Assembly (NCBI GenBank): GCA_020746835.1
Contig: JAGPNK010000058.1
Span: 1-16,104, forward strand
From: Stachybotrys elegans
Lineage: Eukaryota > Ascomycota > Sordariomycetes > Hypocreales > Stachybotryaceae
Direction: 5' to 3'
DNA: 16,104 nt
Position 1 is the stretch's first letter, and each line of letters begins with the position of its first letter. The position numbers were made by a program, and so were the translations under genes. Positions 1 to 8,789 of the stretch are shown piece after piece. The notes beneath the pieces were generated by a model, which had not been told where the DNA came from, ran no database searches, and saw nothing but the letters and a program-made list of their open reading frames with translations.

Positions 1-790
1 AAGTTGAGGCGAGACCACGGATAGAGCGCAGGACAACAAATGCCTACGTTGCCGGGAATGTCCGTATTACCGCTGAGGATGATGGAGGGATCTGCTCGAT
101 GCATAAGGTAGGGTCCGGATGGGAAATAAGCCAGCCATTCTTGGCCCTGCTTGAGGCAAAAAGAGCATTCAAGTATGTCCGCTTGGACGAATCAACAGGG
201 AATTACATCCCTGTCATCTCAAATGAGAACCTGGCTCAATGCCTCGGCGAGGCAATAATCACAAAGAAGGGAAATCCGCTGTTCCTGAAAGAAGAGTAAG
301 TTCGCCTCACAACAATACATCAAAACAACTGCTAACATATTATCTTGTTCACAGTGTCTTTCTAATTGCAGCCAACAGTACTTATATGTGTTTCTTCCAC
401 TTCAAGTTTGGCGATGACTATGTGGAATATCTCGACGCAACAAACGAGACAGCTCAGAGAGAACTTGTTAACGATGAAGGGAAAGACACATGCGTTTATA
501 TGCACGGAATGAAGTGGTATAACCTTCTGTTATGGGAAGGGAGACGAAACGCTTTATGCCATATTCTATCAGTGTTGAGGTGGCATGACGCCCGGGATGT
601 TCGTCGCCAAGCTGCTGGTGATTTCACAGAGGGCAGCGACGACTATGACTTACCTTATGGATCGGGGATAATATTGATCACGGATTTGATAGTGACTCTA
701 TGGATACTGAACTATAGAAAGGAAATCGCGATAATGAATGTGGATAAGGCTGGAGGCGCCTGCGAGGCGAATACTATGGCTGGGCGATAA
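1..790 (+). CDS. Unknown fungal protein, 3' part of a spliced gene; possible PD-(D/E)XK-like fold
   Basis: Two exons are visible: the frame is open from the window edge to 295, an intron spans 296-354, and exon 2 runs 355-790 (TAA). The intron has donor GTAAGT, branch CTAAC at 332-336 and acceptor CAG. It is 59 nt long and joins phase-2 halves into one frame, which is good evidence for a real gene whose start lies outside the window. I do not recognise a named protein. The segment LALLEAKRAF (codons at about 141-170) gives an E-x-K pattern. It is followed by NLAQCLGEAI, with the Q codon at 237-239, and by a hydrophobic strand VFLIAANSTYMCFFHF after the splice. E-x-K plus a downstream Q is the order seen in PD-(D/E)XK nuclease-fold proteins, so that fold is an inference. 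Odd: after the G-run at 664-667 another frame reads an acidic tail (GDNIDHGFDSDSMDTEL, stop 715-717). This looks more protein-like than the hydrophobic tail in the open frame, so the C-terminus may be frameshifted. Confidence 0.6.
296..354 (+). other. Spliceosomal intron, 59 nt
   Basis: Donor GTAAGT begins at 296, CTAAC branch site is at 332-336, and acceptor CAG ends at 354. A second AG at 371 would not keep the frame; 354 does. The size and signals are typical of ascomycete introns. Confidence 0.75.
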
Positions 791-1033
791 CACCTTATCT
801 ACCTATCGTCGCCCATACCATATTAGGCCAACGAAGTTGGAGTATCCTGCAGTGCTTGTTTGGTTTCGAAGGCCGTGCTGACTTGCAGGAGCATTCGGGC
901 TCTTTCAGAGAACTATTGCATGTCTTTCTCGTTTGTCAAATATCAGCTTTAGCCTACAAGTTTCCTCAAACCGAGTCTCGCTGGGTAGTAGGTGGTAGAA
1001 GAAACAGTAAAGGCCAAAGCTAGTAAGCTACCC
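791..1033. other. Unassigned spacer between the first gene and the left LINE copy
   Basis: About 240 bases without a recognisable gene or repeat; probably 3' UTR and intergenic DNA of the upstream gene. It ends in the 9-mer AGCTACCCT (1026-1034) directly beside the LINE tail. The same 9-mer recurs at 6767-6775, about 32 bp beyond the 5' end of that LINE copy, and is a weak candidate for a target-site duplication. Confidence 0.4.
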
Positions 1034-1035
1034 TA

Positions 1036-1055
1036 GGTTAGGTTAGGTTAGGTTA
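1036..1055 (-). repeat. LINE 3' tail, (TAACC)4
   Basis: Four GGTTA units on the plus strand, that is TAACC in the element's sense. They follow GGAATA, which ends the 3' UTR in both copies. The pentamer tail takes the place of a poly(A) tail. It equals the TTAGG telomeric motif of arthropods, not the TTAGGG of fungi. Confidence 0.85.
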
Positions 1056-1294
1056 TATTCCTACTCGGTTGTAGCCGCTAGATACATAAGCAGCCATGCC
1101 CGGTTAGCGGGGTTGCGACAGCCGAAGCCGCTCCGGTGTTAATCCAGGCGCCCCACTTCGCCAACCTCAGCGACATTGACCAGCTGTCCCCAATGATCCC
1201 GCTTTCTCCCAATCCATTCTACTCGTGGCTGGCACCTCGTGCAGAATCTGGTTCTCTACTAATGTACAACAGTTTTCAGGCTCAGTAAAGGCGG

Positions 1295-4200
1295 CCACAT
1301 CCGCCTCGTGTATAGGGTCAGGTACCTACAGTCTCCCCCCAGCGCCCGAATCTCTGGCTACGTTTCGACCCCGAGATGCCCAAGGGTCCCTGTCTGTTCC
1401 ATGAATCTGACGGCTTTCGCGGCTGCTTTGCGCTCTCCCAACACCCTTCGAAGGTCGCTTAGTCCTAGGATGTCCAAGTTCCTGGTTCCGGAGTTGTCGA
1501 TGTTTCCGGCATCGCAGGAGGATATGCAATACCGTTTGTCGTCCTTGTCCGCAGGGGCACTTGTCGTCCGTAACACCGGTACTCTTTGCTTGAAGAGGAA
1601 GTGCTTGGTGGCTATCTTCTCGGTTCGCAATCCGATCAAGAGCGCGCTCTGCCTCTTGTTGAGCTTCGTGTGCAGCTGCAATACCTCTTTGTTGCTTCGG
1701 TGTAACGGAAGCAGACCCTGCCCCGGCTTTCGTTGGCCCATTTGTCTTGCCAGGCTTTGTGGACGTGCTTGTGGGTCCACATCTTGAGCGTCGAACGGAG
1801 TGCCATAGTTCGAGGTTCGGCCCTTGGTCCAGGCTCCGCCTTCTCTCCATCCTGTGGCTTCCTTGGCTGCTTTGTCGGCTTGTTCGTTTCCCCAGACCCC
1901 TGCGTGGGCCGGGATCCATCGGATTTCCACTGGCAGTCCACCTTGCTGAAGCTCTTCGTGATCTGTGCGATGGCTTTCAGGAGTATGCGCCGGTTTACCT
2001 TTTGGCTTGGCCGAGACCTGATGGCTGCTTGATTGTCTGTGTATATGCACACTCTGCTCCTTGTATTGCCCGCTGCTTGTCCTCCCGCGCCATCTGTAGA
2101 GCCAGCAAGATGCCCTGCAGCTCGGCGGCATGTACGGTTGAGACTCGCTCGGTGCCCATGTATGCTGCCCGGTTCTCCTGTGTCGTTGTGCATACTGCTG
2201 CTGCACCCACATGACAATTGACGCCACTGCCGTCGGTGTAGATGTGTATGGCCGTGTGGTCTGATAGCTGTTCCAGGTGTTTCTGCTTGGCTGCTTTTGT
2301 ATTGCCCTCGATATAGCATCTTGGCCCACGCCACCATGGAGGAGTAATGTATGCGCTGCCTGTTCTTGACGTCGATATTCGGCCCTTCCAAATCCGGATG
2401 GTCTGCTCGATGGCTTGCCTCGGACTCTTCCTCTTTGTCTGTTTTGTCGATTCGGGGAGCGTTTGCGCTGGTCCGATGCGCCAGTGTCAATGTTGTGTTT
2501 CAGTTTGCTCCTCGACCGGAAGCAGATGCGTTTCGATGTTCAATGCTGGAAGTTGCTCTGTATGCTCCGCTTATGACCGCGCTCCTCTTGCTTGACTCTG
2601 TAACTTGTCACACCTTGCTGATTGCTCGCCATTAGCAGACCATTCGCGTTGGACCAGGCCGACAGGCATACATCATCTGTGGTATTGCCACTCCTCTGTA
2701 ATTGTGCGTAACTCCCGCATCGGGAGCCCCATGTCGAACTGCCAAGGCTGCTGAGTGCTGCGATGGTTTTGGTCACCTTGCGCTATTTCGTCATGTGCGC
2801 TTCCATGAGTTTCGTGTCCATTATGAGGCCGAGGTACTTTGATGCTGGGCTGGGCTGGATGGACCTGTCTCTGTCTGTAAGCTTGGTTGATATCGAATTT
2901 GGTTCTCGCCCTTGTGAAGTGGGTGAGCTGGAACTTCCCGGTGCAGTATGGAAGCGTGCGTCGTCCCAGGCCTTGCTTTCCTAGCAGATCCTAGTTTCCG
3001 CATGTCTCCAGTGTGCTGTCGCCCCATGTGAGAATTGCTGTGTCGTATGAAGCCTGCTGAGATGGACTCGTCGTTGCAGGCCTCAATCAGATCAGCATTG
3101 TAGAATATGTACAGTATTGGTGAGAGGTTCGAGCCTTGCGGTATTCCGTTTGTTCTGTAACTCCGATAAATCCGTCTACTGCGATTCTTTCTCCTGTCTT
3201 GAGAAGCTTGCGATCCACCTCAATCTTCTCATGACGCGGCGTTTGCGTAGTTTGTGCAGTCTTTGTGTGACACATTGTCGAAGGCGCCCGAGATATCGAG
3301 TAAGAGAGACTGGCCACCTTCCGTTGTCCATGCTTCGTATATCTTGTCGAGGATAAGGTGGAATGCGTGTTCTGTAGATTTCCCTTCCGCCCGCCGACAT
3401 GCGCGGAAGTAGCTCATACGTTTCAACAAGGTACTAGCGCTTTGCAGCGCAGATTCCATAATCTTCCCGACGTTAAGTAGGGCGATCGGCCTGTAGCTTC
3501 GGTATTGTGTAGTCGGATTTCCCTGGTTTCCTGAGAACCACGTCGTGGAGGACCGAAAATGCTGTGGGCAGTAGCCAGGTCTAGGCTGGCTTGAAGATCC
3601 TTGCAGATGTTCTTTGATCTGTGTCGCCCGGCCTGAAGTGCCTTGTTGTTATTCCGTCTGGACCGGGGCTTTGTTGGCTGTTGCTAGGATAGCGTCTTCC
3701 ACTTCGTCGTGGTGATTTCGGCAGTTCGATCTGCTCCGGTATGTGCTCCATCATGTCATAAGTCTGCTCTGGTGGATTCGGGAAGAAGCATCTCTGAACA
3801 GTTGGCTTTCTCCTCGGTGTTGTAGCTTCTTGTGCTGTAGCTGGTCTTTGATCACCGGGTCACTCTGTGCTTGCTTTCCCTATCGGCCCATTTGGTACGC
3901 CAAGCTTCTCAGGAGATTCTGCGCCGCTCTATGGTGTCTCGATGCATTTTTCGGAGGGCTTTCTTGATCGTTTTCCCTTTCTTGTTGCGTGCCACGCGTA
4001 TGCTTCCCACGCTCTTCGGTGTGTGTTGCACTGTAGATCCTCGTAGACGCTTGGTTTCTGCCAGCATATGACTGCATTCTTCGTTCCATCCAGCCTTGGC
4101 CTTTGAGCATGGAGTGCTTGTTGGGACTGAGATGTCAATCGTTTGCGTCAGAGCGCAACCTCTTCCACATAGTTCGAGTGCCGTTTTGGTTCTGGGCCGT

Positions 4201-5001
4201 CTCCGTGGGGGTAAGCGTCTCTCAAGCTCGGATGCAAAGGTTTCTTGTCCATGGCTCTCCAGTTTCGTCTCGGCTGCGTTTGTCTGCAGCGATCCTTGTA
4301 TCTATGCATGTGGCTATGGGAGGTGATCTGAGTCGTGGTTCATGCTGACTCGACTTCGCATCTGATCAAGCGGTCGGCGAGATTAGTAGTGGCGAGGGAT
4401 AGGTCTATGTCGTCTGCTCCGTTCTCCTCGTATATGGTGGTACCAGGTTGGAGCAGGCTTATTAGCCATGTTTATCGATATTGATAGATCTTCGGTTTCC
4501 GTTTCGACGTTCTGTTCGACGGCTCCGCCCCAAATCTCGTGGTGCAATTGAAATCTCCCACAACAATGTGCTCCACATTGGTTAGCTGTCCAGCATTCTC
4601 CCCAGTTGCACGACCGTGCTCGCTCTACCCTCTGTCTCTGGGAGGGTTGTATACATTGGTTATGCAATTTGTTTTGTCCCTGTTTCTCCTTCTCCTGTCT
4701 TTCTCTTCCTTGGTGTGACGATGATGCTGCAAGGTCTCGGCTATGTTCTTTGAAGTGCCATGTTGAGTATCCAGTCTCTTTGACAAAGAAGCACTCGTGC
4801 TGGGGCCGCCTGCCCGTGCGGGTAGCAGAGGAAGAACTGTCTTTGCTGGGTGATGTTGTGTTCTGGAAAGGGTTGCACCAGGTTCCTGGATCGCCAGTAT
4901 ATCGTAGTTCCAATCTGTTGTCTCGCAGAAGGGAGGCCATACCGTATCCTCGATTTTCTCACGTTGTACTGTAGTATCGATAGCTGATCGGATCGACTCA
5001 T
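1295..5001 (-). pseudogene. LINE ORF2 (EN-RT-RNase H-CCHC), left copy, multiply frameshifted
   Basis: This is the polyprotein that nicks the target, reverse-transcribes the element RNA and removes RNA from the hybrid. The ATG is at 5001 and overlaps the ORF1 stop as TAATG. The endonuclease begins with QYNVRKS but is then split among three frames. RT motif A (LLLDISGAFDNVSH) is readable in the fragment 3459-3229. The RT motif C region near 3045-3055 has lost 2 nt, destroying the FIDD catalytic box. RNase H is the best-kept part: the YTDNQAAI strand is present, and PAHAGVWGNEQAD (1912-1874), with the last catalytic Asp, is in a 323-codon open stretch ending near 1358. A C-terminal CPCG...HILLRC motif is present near 1550-1495. 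The end is approximate because the stop used by the right copy is not conserved here. Judged by the right copy it would be about 1,290 residues. Confidence 0.85.
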
Positions 5002-6638
5002 TATCTTTCTGTGGTCTCCATAGTATATCCGTTGTAGTTCGTCTGTGAGTTCGCATCAAGTGCTTCAAGTGCTCTCGTCGGATAGTAGTCCTTCTGGGTC
5101 TCTGGTTTCTATCTTGTTGGTCATCCGACAGGACGACGATTTCGTTTCCTACGTTCCCTTGGGCATTTCGACTGTTGTCCGGGTTCGATCTCTTATAGCC
5201 CGTTTGTTCGGCGACCTGCTTCGGTCCGGCCGCTGAGAAGGTATCAATGTAACGCTCTTCAGTGCTGGCTGGTCTTGCAGTCTTGCATTCGGCAGCACCC
5301 GAATCGATTCTTCCGGGACGGGGTGATAGCGGGGTCTCAGATTGTATTCCGTCTTAATCTTCGATAATTCCTGCTTCCTAACCGGCATAAGGCTCCATGC
5401 TTCATGGTTGTCCGGCAGGCTGCGCACTTCCGCGGGGCGTTCCTGTCATTCTTCTGGACATTCCTTGGTAGGTGATTGAGCGCATAGCCACATGCTACGT
5501 TAGCCTTGCACTGGGTTCCTATGTGGCCGTATTTGTGGCACTTGAAGCACTGCCTCAGCCTGCAGTGCCTATCATATCGCTCACACTGAAAGACCTCTCC
5601 TTGCCAGATAAGCCCCTCGTCTATGATCTTGTTAGCATCTTCAGCTCGCTTGAACTCTACTACGATGGACGATGCCGTCTTCGCTTTCGAGTTCCGAGTA
5701 AGCCATCCTATGTATTTGATCTCTGCGTTGGGGATGAACGGTTTATTGTCCTGAAGGATGCTATCTCTGACCTCCTCGAACCGTTCCATGTTCATCGAGT
5801 AGTCCGATGCCATGTGCTAATATACCGTACGGGAGTGCGTATGACACTGCCGTTGCCGATCCTCTGTTCCCAGTCTCCTGAGAACTGTCTCAGAGTTCCA
5901 TGTCTGCTGTAGTGCTGTCTGATGCTCAGGTCGCCGCTCTTTAACTGGTTAGTAGAACTGTTTGATCTTTGCATATGTCATTGCCGCTTTGCTCAATCGC
6001 ATGGTCGATATGCGCCTTGGGGCACGTGGGGTCATAGCCCGGAAATTCCTATGGTATTGGGTCTCTATGTTCACTACGATTCACGCTGCGGTTGTGTTGT
6101 CGGTGTTCTGTGATTTTGCGGACTGTGCATGCTGGATGCTAATCCGCCCCTCGCTGCGACGCTGGCATATGTTTGGGTTATTTTGGTTTGGTGCTGTTGG
6201 TTTGCAAGCTCATCTCCCTCACCATACTCAGCGTTGTCTTGCTGTCTCCTTGGCTTCCTTGGCGTAGTGCTTGCTTGTTCTGCGACGTGGCGGTTTTCTC
6301 GCTACAGCATCGGTTTTGTTGAGGTCGGCTTTGATGTCTTTAATCGCGCGTGCGGCGTTTTCTGTGGCTATTTTCGTCTCGGCGTGTACGGCTCGTACGG
6401 CGTCGTGGATATGGTCGACGTCGGGGATCTTGGCTAGCTTAGCGAGGAAGCTCAGGGTGCTCATGAGGGCAGCCCTGACGGCTCGCGGCTCGAGGGGTTG
6501 TCCGTTGGTGGTGTCGATGAAGGTCACTGCAGTCTGTAGGTATCGGCTTAGTTTCGCGGCGTGCTCGCGGTGGTTGGCTGGCCAGTCCGGGACCGGGGGC
6601 CATGGTGTTGCCATGACACCTGTATCACACTGGGCCAT
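5001..6638 (-). pseudogene. LINE ORF1 (gag-like nucleic-acid-binding protein), left copy, frameshifted
   Basis: ORF1 of Tad-like LINEs packages the element RNA and acts as a chaperone in the RNP. I place the start at the ATG at 6638 (MAQCDTG), which is conserved in both copies, although the frame is open upstream to an ATG at 6758 outside the shared sequence. The first 130 or so codons are intact, including NGQPLEPRAVRAALMSTLSF, a region the right copy breaks. The frame is lost near 6270 and picked up again from 5813. Zinc knuckle 1 (QCFKCHKYGHIGTQC, CX2CX4HX4C) is intact. Knuckles 2 and 3 are broken by small deletions (ACGYALNHL in place of ACGYCAQPH). The TAA stop is at 5003-5001. Confidence 0.8.
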
Positions 6639-6736
6639 GTAACTGGCTCCGGCAATCCGATTGACCCTGCGGGCGGGTGTCGTGCTGCTATAAGGGCTGA
6701 TTTCAAAATTTCGTTCTCGCTGGTTGTGAAGTTTTA

Positions 6737-6750
6737 AATTCTGGGTTGGT
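6737..6750. repeat. 14-bp flank of the left LINE copy that matches the far flank of the right copy
   Basis: In the element's sense this reads ACCAACCCAGAATT and lies directly outside the sequence shared by the two LINE 5' ends. The identical 14-mer is at 15970-15983, directly after the tail of the right copy. One copy beside a LINE 5' end and one beside a LINE 3' end is the geometry of a target-site duplication, but here the two belong to different elements. Confidence 0.6.
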
Positions 6751-6796
6751 GACTTCATTGAATCCTAGCTACCCTGTACACATCTCGACAGCGGTC

Positions 6797-6811
6797 ATGG
6801 TGACATGTATG
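6797..6811 (+). repeat. Target-site duplication, left copy (15 bp)
   Basis: ATGGTGACATGTATG here is repeated exactly at 7204-7218. The two copies bracket the hairpin-headed, CAAAT-tailed element. Confidence 0.9.
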
Positions 6812-6817
6812 AAACTC

Positions 6818-6883
6818 TCCTGTACAAAAATTTCCCCTGGCAACCATTGTTAGTGGTTTGCTAGGGGAAATTTTTTCACAGGA
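6818..6883 (+). other. Long imperfect hairpin at the 5' end of the SINE-like element
   Basis: The arms run from 6818 to 6846 and from 6854 to 6883, with the loop TTGTTAG at 6847-6853. The outer part is TCCTGT with ACAGGA. After a 2-nt internal mismatch the inner part is AAAAATTTCCCCTGGCAA with its complement, with one G/A difference and a single-base bulge, closed by CCA/TGG. Around 27 pairs in all. Confidence 0.85.
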
Positions 6884-7143
6884 TAAAATTCGCAGCAATT
6901 CCACCTGGGCTTTATCGGGACCTTAACAACCACCACAAGAAAGGGATTCAGAGAGTTGACCTTTCCCTGCCACGCTGCCCCGACCGACCGACCTCTGCAG
7001 CTCTGGCTGCCCAGATGATATTCGCAGCATCCTGCTGCTTGAAACCCCGGGCCTTGTTGCCCCTTAATCAACGATATCCTCCTAGCCTCGGCTGCTCGAC
7101 TTCCCGGACCACCGCGTCCTTCGCCCTTATCCAACAGCTCCTG

Positions 7144-7161
7144 AGCGGCCTGGAGGCCGCT
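7144..7161 (+). other. Stem-loop before the CAAAT tail
   Basis: AGCGGCC, loop TGGA, GGCCGCT: a perfect 7-bp stem 14 nt before the tail. A 3'-terminal stem-loop next to a simple-repeat tail is what stringent LINE reverse transcriptases are known to recognise, so this is a plausible RT recognition site. Confidence 0.7.
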
Positions 7162-7175
7162 GGACGGAAATACAT

Positions 7176-7205
7176 CAAATCAAATCAAATCAAATCAAAT
7201 CAAAT
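7176..7205 (+). repeat. (CAAAT)6 tail of the SINE-like element
   Basis: Six perfect CAAAT units. The last two bases overlap the start of the downstream target-site duplication. Confidence 0.95.
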
Positions 7206-7218
7206 GGTGACATGTATG
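7204..7218 (+). repeat. Target-site duplication, right copy (15 bp)
   Basis: Exact repeat of 6797-6811. Removing 6812-7203 plus one repeat rebuilds the empty site. Confidence 0.9.
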
Positions 7219-7916
7219 GCACAGTGGCAACCTCCTTCGGGTGCTTTCTGAATCCAAGTTTCCAAAGTTGAGACTGACAGTTTGGTGTCAAGATGACACA
7301 ACGCCGTCCAAGAGCCAGTGCCAAAGCTTACAAGTCGCCGAGGCCGCCGTTGCTTGCATGAGGTTTCCTGAATGATGGCAAAGAAGGTTTGGACTGCTCG
7401 AGAACACAACGCGATTCGACCGTGAAACCTATAACTGCGGCAATGGCAGTTCTGCTTCTGCTGGCAAAATCGTTTCATGTTCGTCTCTGGACGGTGATTC
7501 GCAGGATCCAGACCCATAAATGTTTTGTGGAGGCGGTGGGCAAAGGCTAGACCTGGCCTCGAGCCCGCGTCTAACCATGCCGGTCGCTGCTCCCCGCAAT
7601 TGGCGCATCTGCTCCATCGGCCGCATCCTCCACTATTTGCATTGGCGCACATGCCGCTCGCGTCGGTTCGATGCTTGTGGCATCCCGAGGAGTCGGGGCA
7701 CCAGGAGTGGATAATTCTAGGCCCAGGATGACCCAAACCCAATAACCCTTCAACCCTGTAATTCTCATAGTACCTCTCTCAATGGATCGCTGGGACATGG
7801 GGCTGACTAAGCTCTCTCAGGATCAACATTTCCCGGACCGTAATCAGGCACCGACCAGAGCGGGTAGCTGATGGTTCTACACAACTTCTCCTACATTCGT
7901 CCACAATCGTTCGACA
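7219..7916. other. Spacer with no gene I can support
   Basis: About 700 bases. Two minus-strand open stretches exist. One (7798-7571, 75 codons, starting MSQRSIERG) has ordinary composition and would be divergent from the gene at 7917. The other (7742-7200, 180 codons) is rich in Cys, His and Arg, uses no recognisable motif, and runs into the SINE-like insertion. Neither has splice signals or conserved motifs that I can see. The region should also hold the promoter of the 7917 gene, but no element stands out. Confidence 0.35.
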
Positions 7917-8200
7917 ATGGCCAACGAGGCCTCCGTATTCACACAAGGTGGCCAGAAAGCCTTTGCCAATACTCCTCCAGAAAGGCCCAGTGCGCTGCCA
8001 TTGACTCCACCAGCCTCAGTCGAGCGAAGCGCGCTAGATCGGACCGTGGACGACTTCGTAAACATATTGAAGAACCATCGAGATAGTCAACTAAACGTAC
8101 AAGAGTCTTCAGCCAAATTATCACCGTCGCAATTAGATCGGCTCCAGGCCGCGCTAAACGCTGAACCATCATTGGGCTCATATGCCGAGGACAAGTTACG

Positions 8201-8251
8201 GTAAGTCAGACCTCTAGCTGTGTTTGATTCCACCGGACTAATTTGCTGTAG
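8201..8251 (+). other. Spliceosomal intron 1 of the PD-(D/E)XK-like gene, 51 nt
   Basis: GTAAGT donor at 8201, ACTAAT branch at 8237-8242, acceptor TAG ending at 8251. Joins a phase-2 codon (CG|G) into the frame of RIDYDPKSRD. Confidence 0.75.
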
Positions 8252-8744
8252 GATAGATTATGATCCTAAATCCCGAGACTTGCGTATCCGTATGCCTAGC
8301 CCAATTCACGAATTTCTCTCTGCATCCATTGCCGATGAAATATACGAAAACATCAAACGCATCGCTGCACAGGGAGATGCGACTGGGGAATTCGCGGCAC
8401 AGATAAGGAAAGGGGCTTCGTCCCGCATACGTCTGAACCAAGACACGGAAGAGGGGGGGGCTAGCGATTCCGGTCGCGTGTTGCAACGACATCCAGATGG
8501 ACATTCCAACATCGGAAGGCAGCGTATCCTGGGGTCGTTTTAGAGATATCCTATTCTCAAGATGGTAAAGACCTCGGGAAATTGGCGTGGCAGTATATAC
8601 AGCTTTCGAACGGAGATATTAAAGTCGTTATTGGAATAGATGTTAACGACGAGCCGAAACCATCGACGGTATCTTGTGGCGGGCTGATTCCATCTGCGAG
8701 CATGGGGAGGAGGTTCTTGATGTAAACAAGAGATTGCGGATCAG

Positions 8745-8789
8745 GTATGTAACATTGCACAATTAACTGGACAGATCTAACTCAAGTAG
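8745..8789 (+). other. Spliceosomal intron 2 of the PD-(D/E)XK-like gene, 45 nt
   Basis: GTATGT donor at 8745, CTAAC at 8777-8781, acceptor AG at 8789. The AG at 8786 is also possible and adds one Ser codon. The short branch-to-acceptor distance makes the exact acceptor uncertain. Confidence 0.55.

Larger units (their letters stand above)
1035..6735 (-). mobile_element. Tad1-like non-LTR retrotransposon (LINE), left copy, decayed
   Basis: This is a nearly complete LINE in reverse orientation. From its 5' end it has a short leader (about 6735-6639), ORF1, ORF2 starting at 5001, a 3' UTR and a tail of four TAACC units (read as GGTTA at 1036-1055). It aligns along its whole length with the plus-strand copy at about 10077-15972. 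Long stretches are identical; the differences are mostly 1-3 nt insertions and deletions. The domain order of zinc-knuckle ORF1 then endonuclease-RT-RNase H-CCHC ORF2, without LTRs, is that of the Tad clade of fungal LINEs. ORF2 is cut into many frames here, more than in the right copy, so it is not expected to be autonomous as written. No clear flanking duplication of its own is seen; see the findings on swapped flanks. Confidence 0.9.
6812..7203 (+). mobile_element. 392-bp non-autonomous retroelement, SINE-like, with (CAAAT)n tail
   Basis: The boundaries come from the perfect 15-bp direct repeats at 6797-6811 and 7204-7218. From the 5' end it has a long hairpin (6818-6883), a GC-rich body without a convincing reading frame, a perfect 7-bp stem-loop at 7144-7161, and six CAAAT units. 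A target-site duplication of this length with a simple-repeat 3' tail is the mark of LINE-driven target-primed reverse transcription. The tail differs from the TAACC tail of the neighbouring LINE, so another LINE family probably mobilised it. I found no convincing Pol III A or B box and no tRNA-like head, so calling it a SINE is an inference. A 5'-truncated LINE end is the main alternative, but the hairpin sitting exactly at the 5' boundary argues for a complete unit. Confidence 0.75.

Noticed and set aside
1035..1056. Interstitial telomere repeat
   Set aside because: Only four units, pentamer and not the fungal hexamer, and at the same place at the 3' end of both LINE copies; it is the element's tail.
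1308..4348. Many plus-strand open stretches across the left LINE (for example 1747-2214, 4606-4974)
   Set aside because: They are antisense to the LINE ORF2, whose domains are recognisable on the minus strand, and they carry no motif of their own.
6812..7175. tRNA- or 5S-derived SINE head
   Set aside because: Best B-box-like stretch (near 7093) mismatches the consensus at fixed positions and no A box sits at a proper distance.
7200..7742. 180-codon minus-strand ORF
   Set aside because: Cys/His/Arg-rich without regular motif spacing, ends inside the SINE-like insertion, and meets a TAG soon after if the insertion is removed. No splice or family support.
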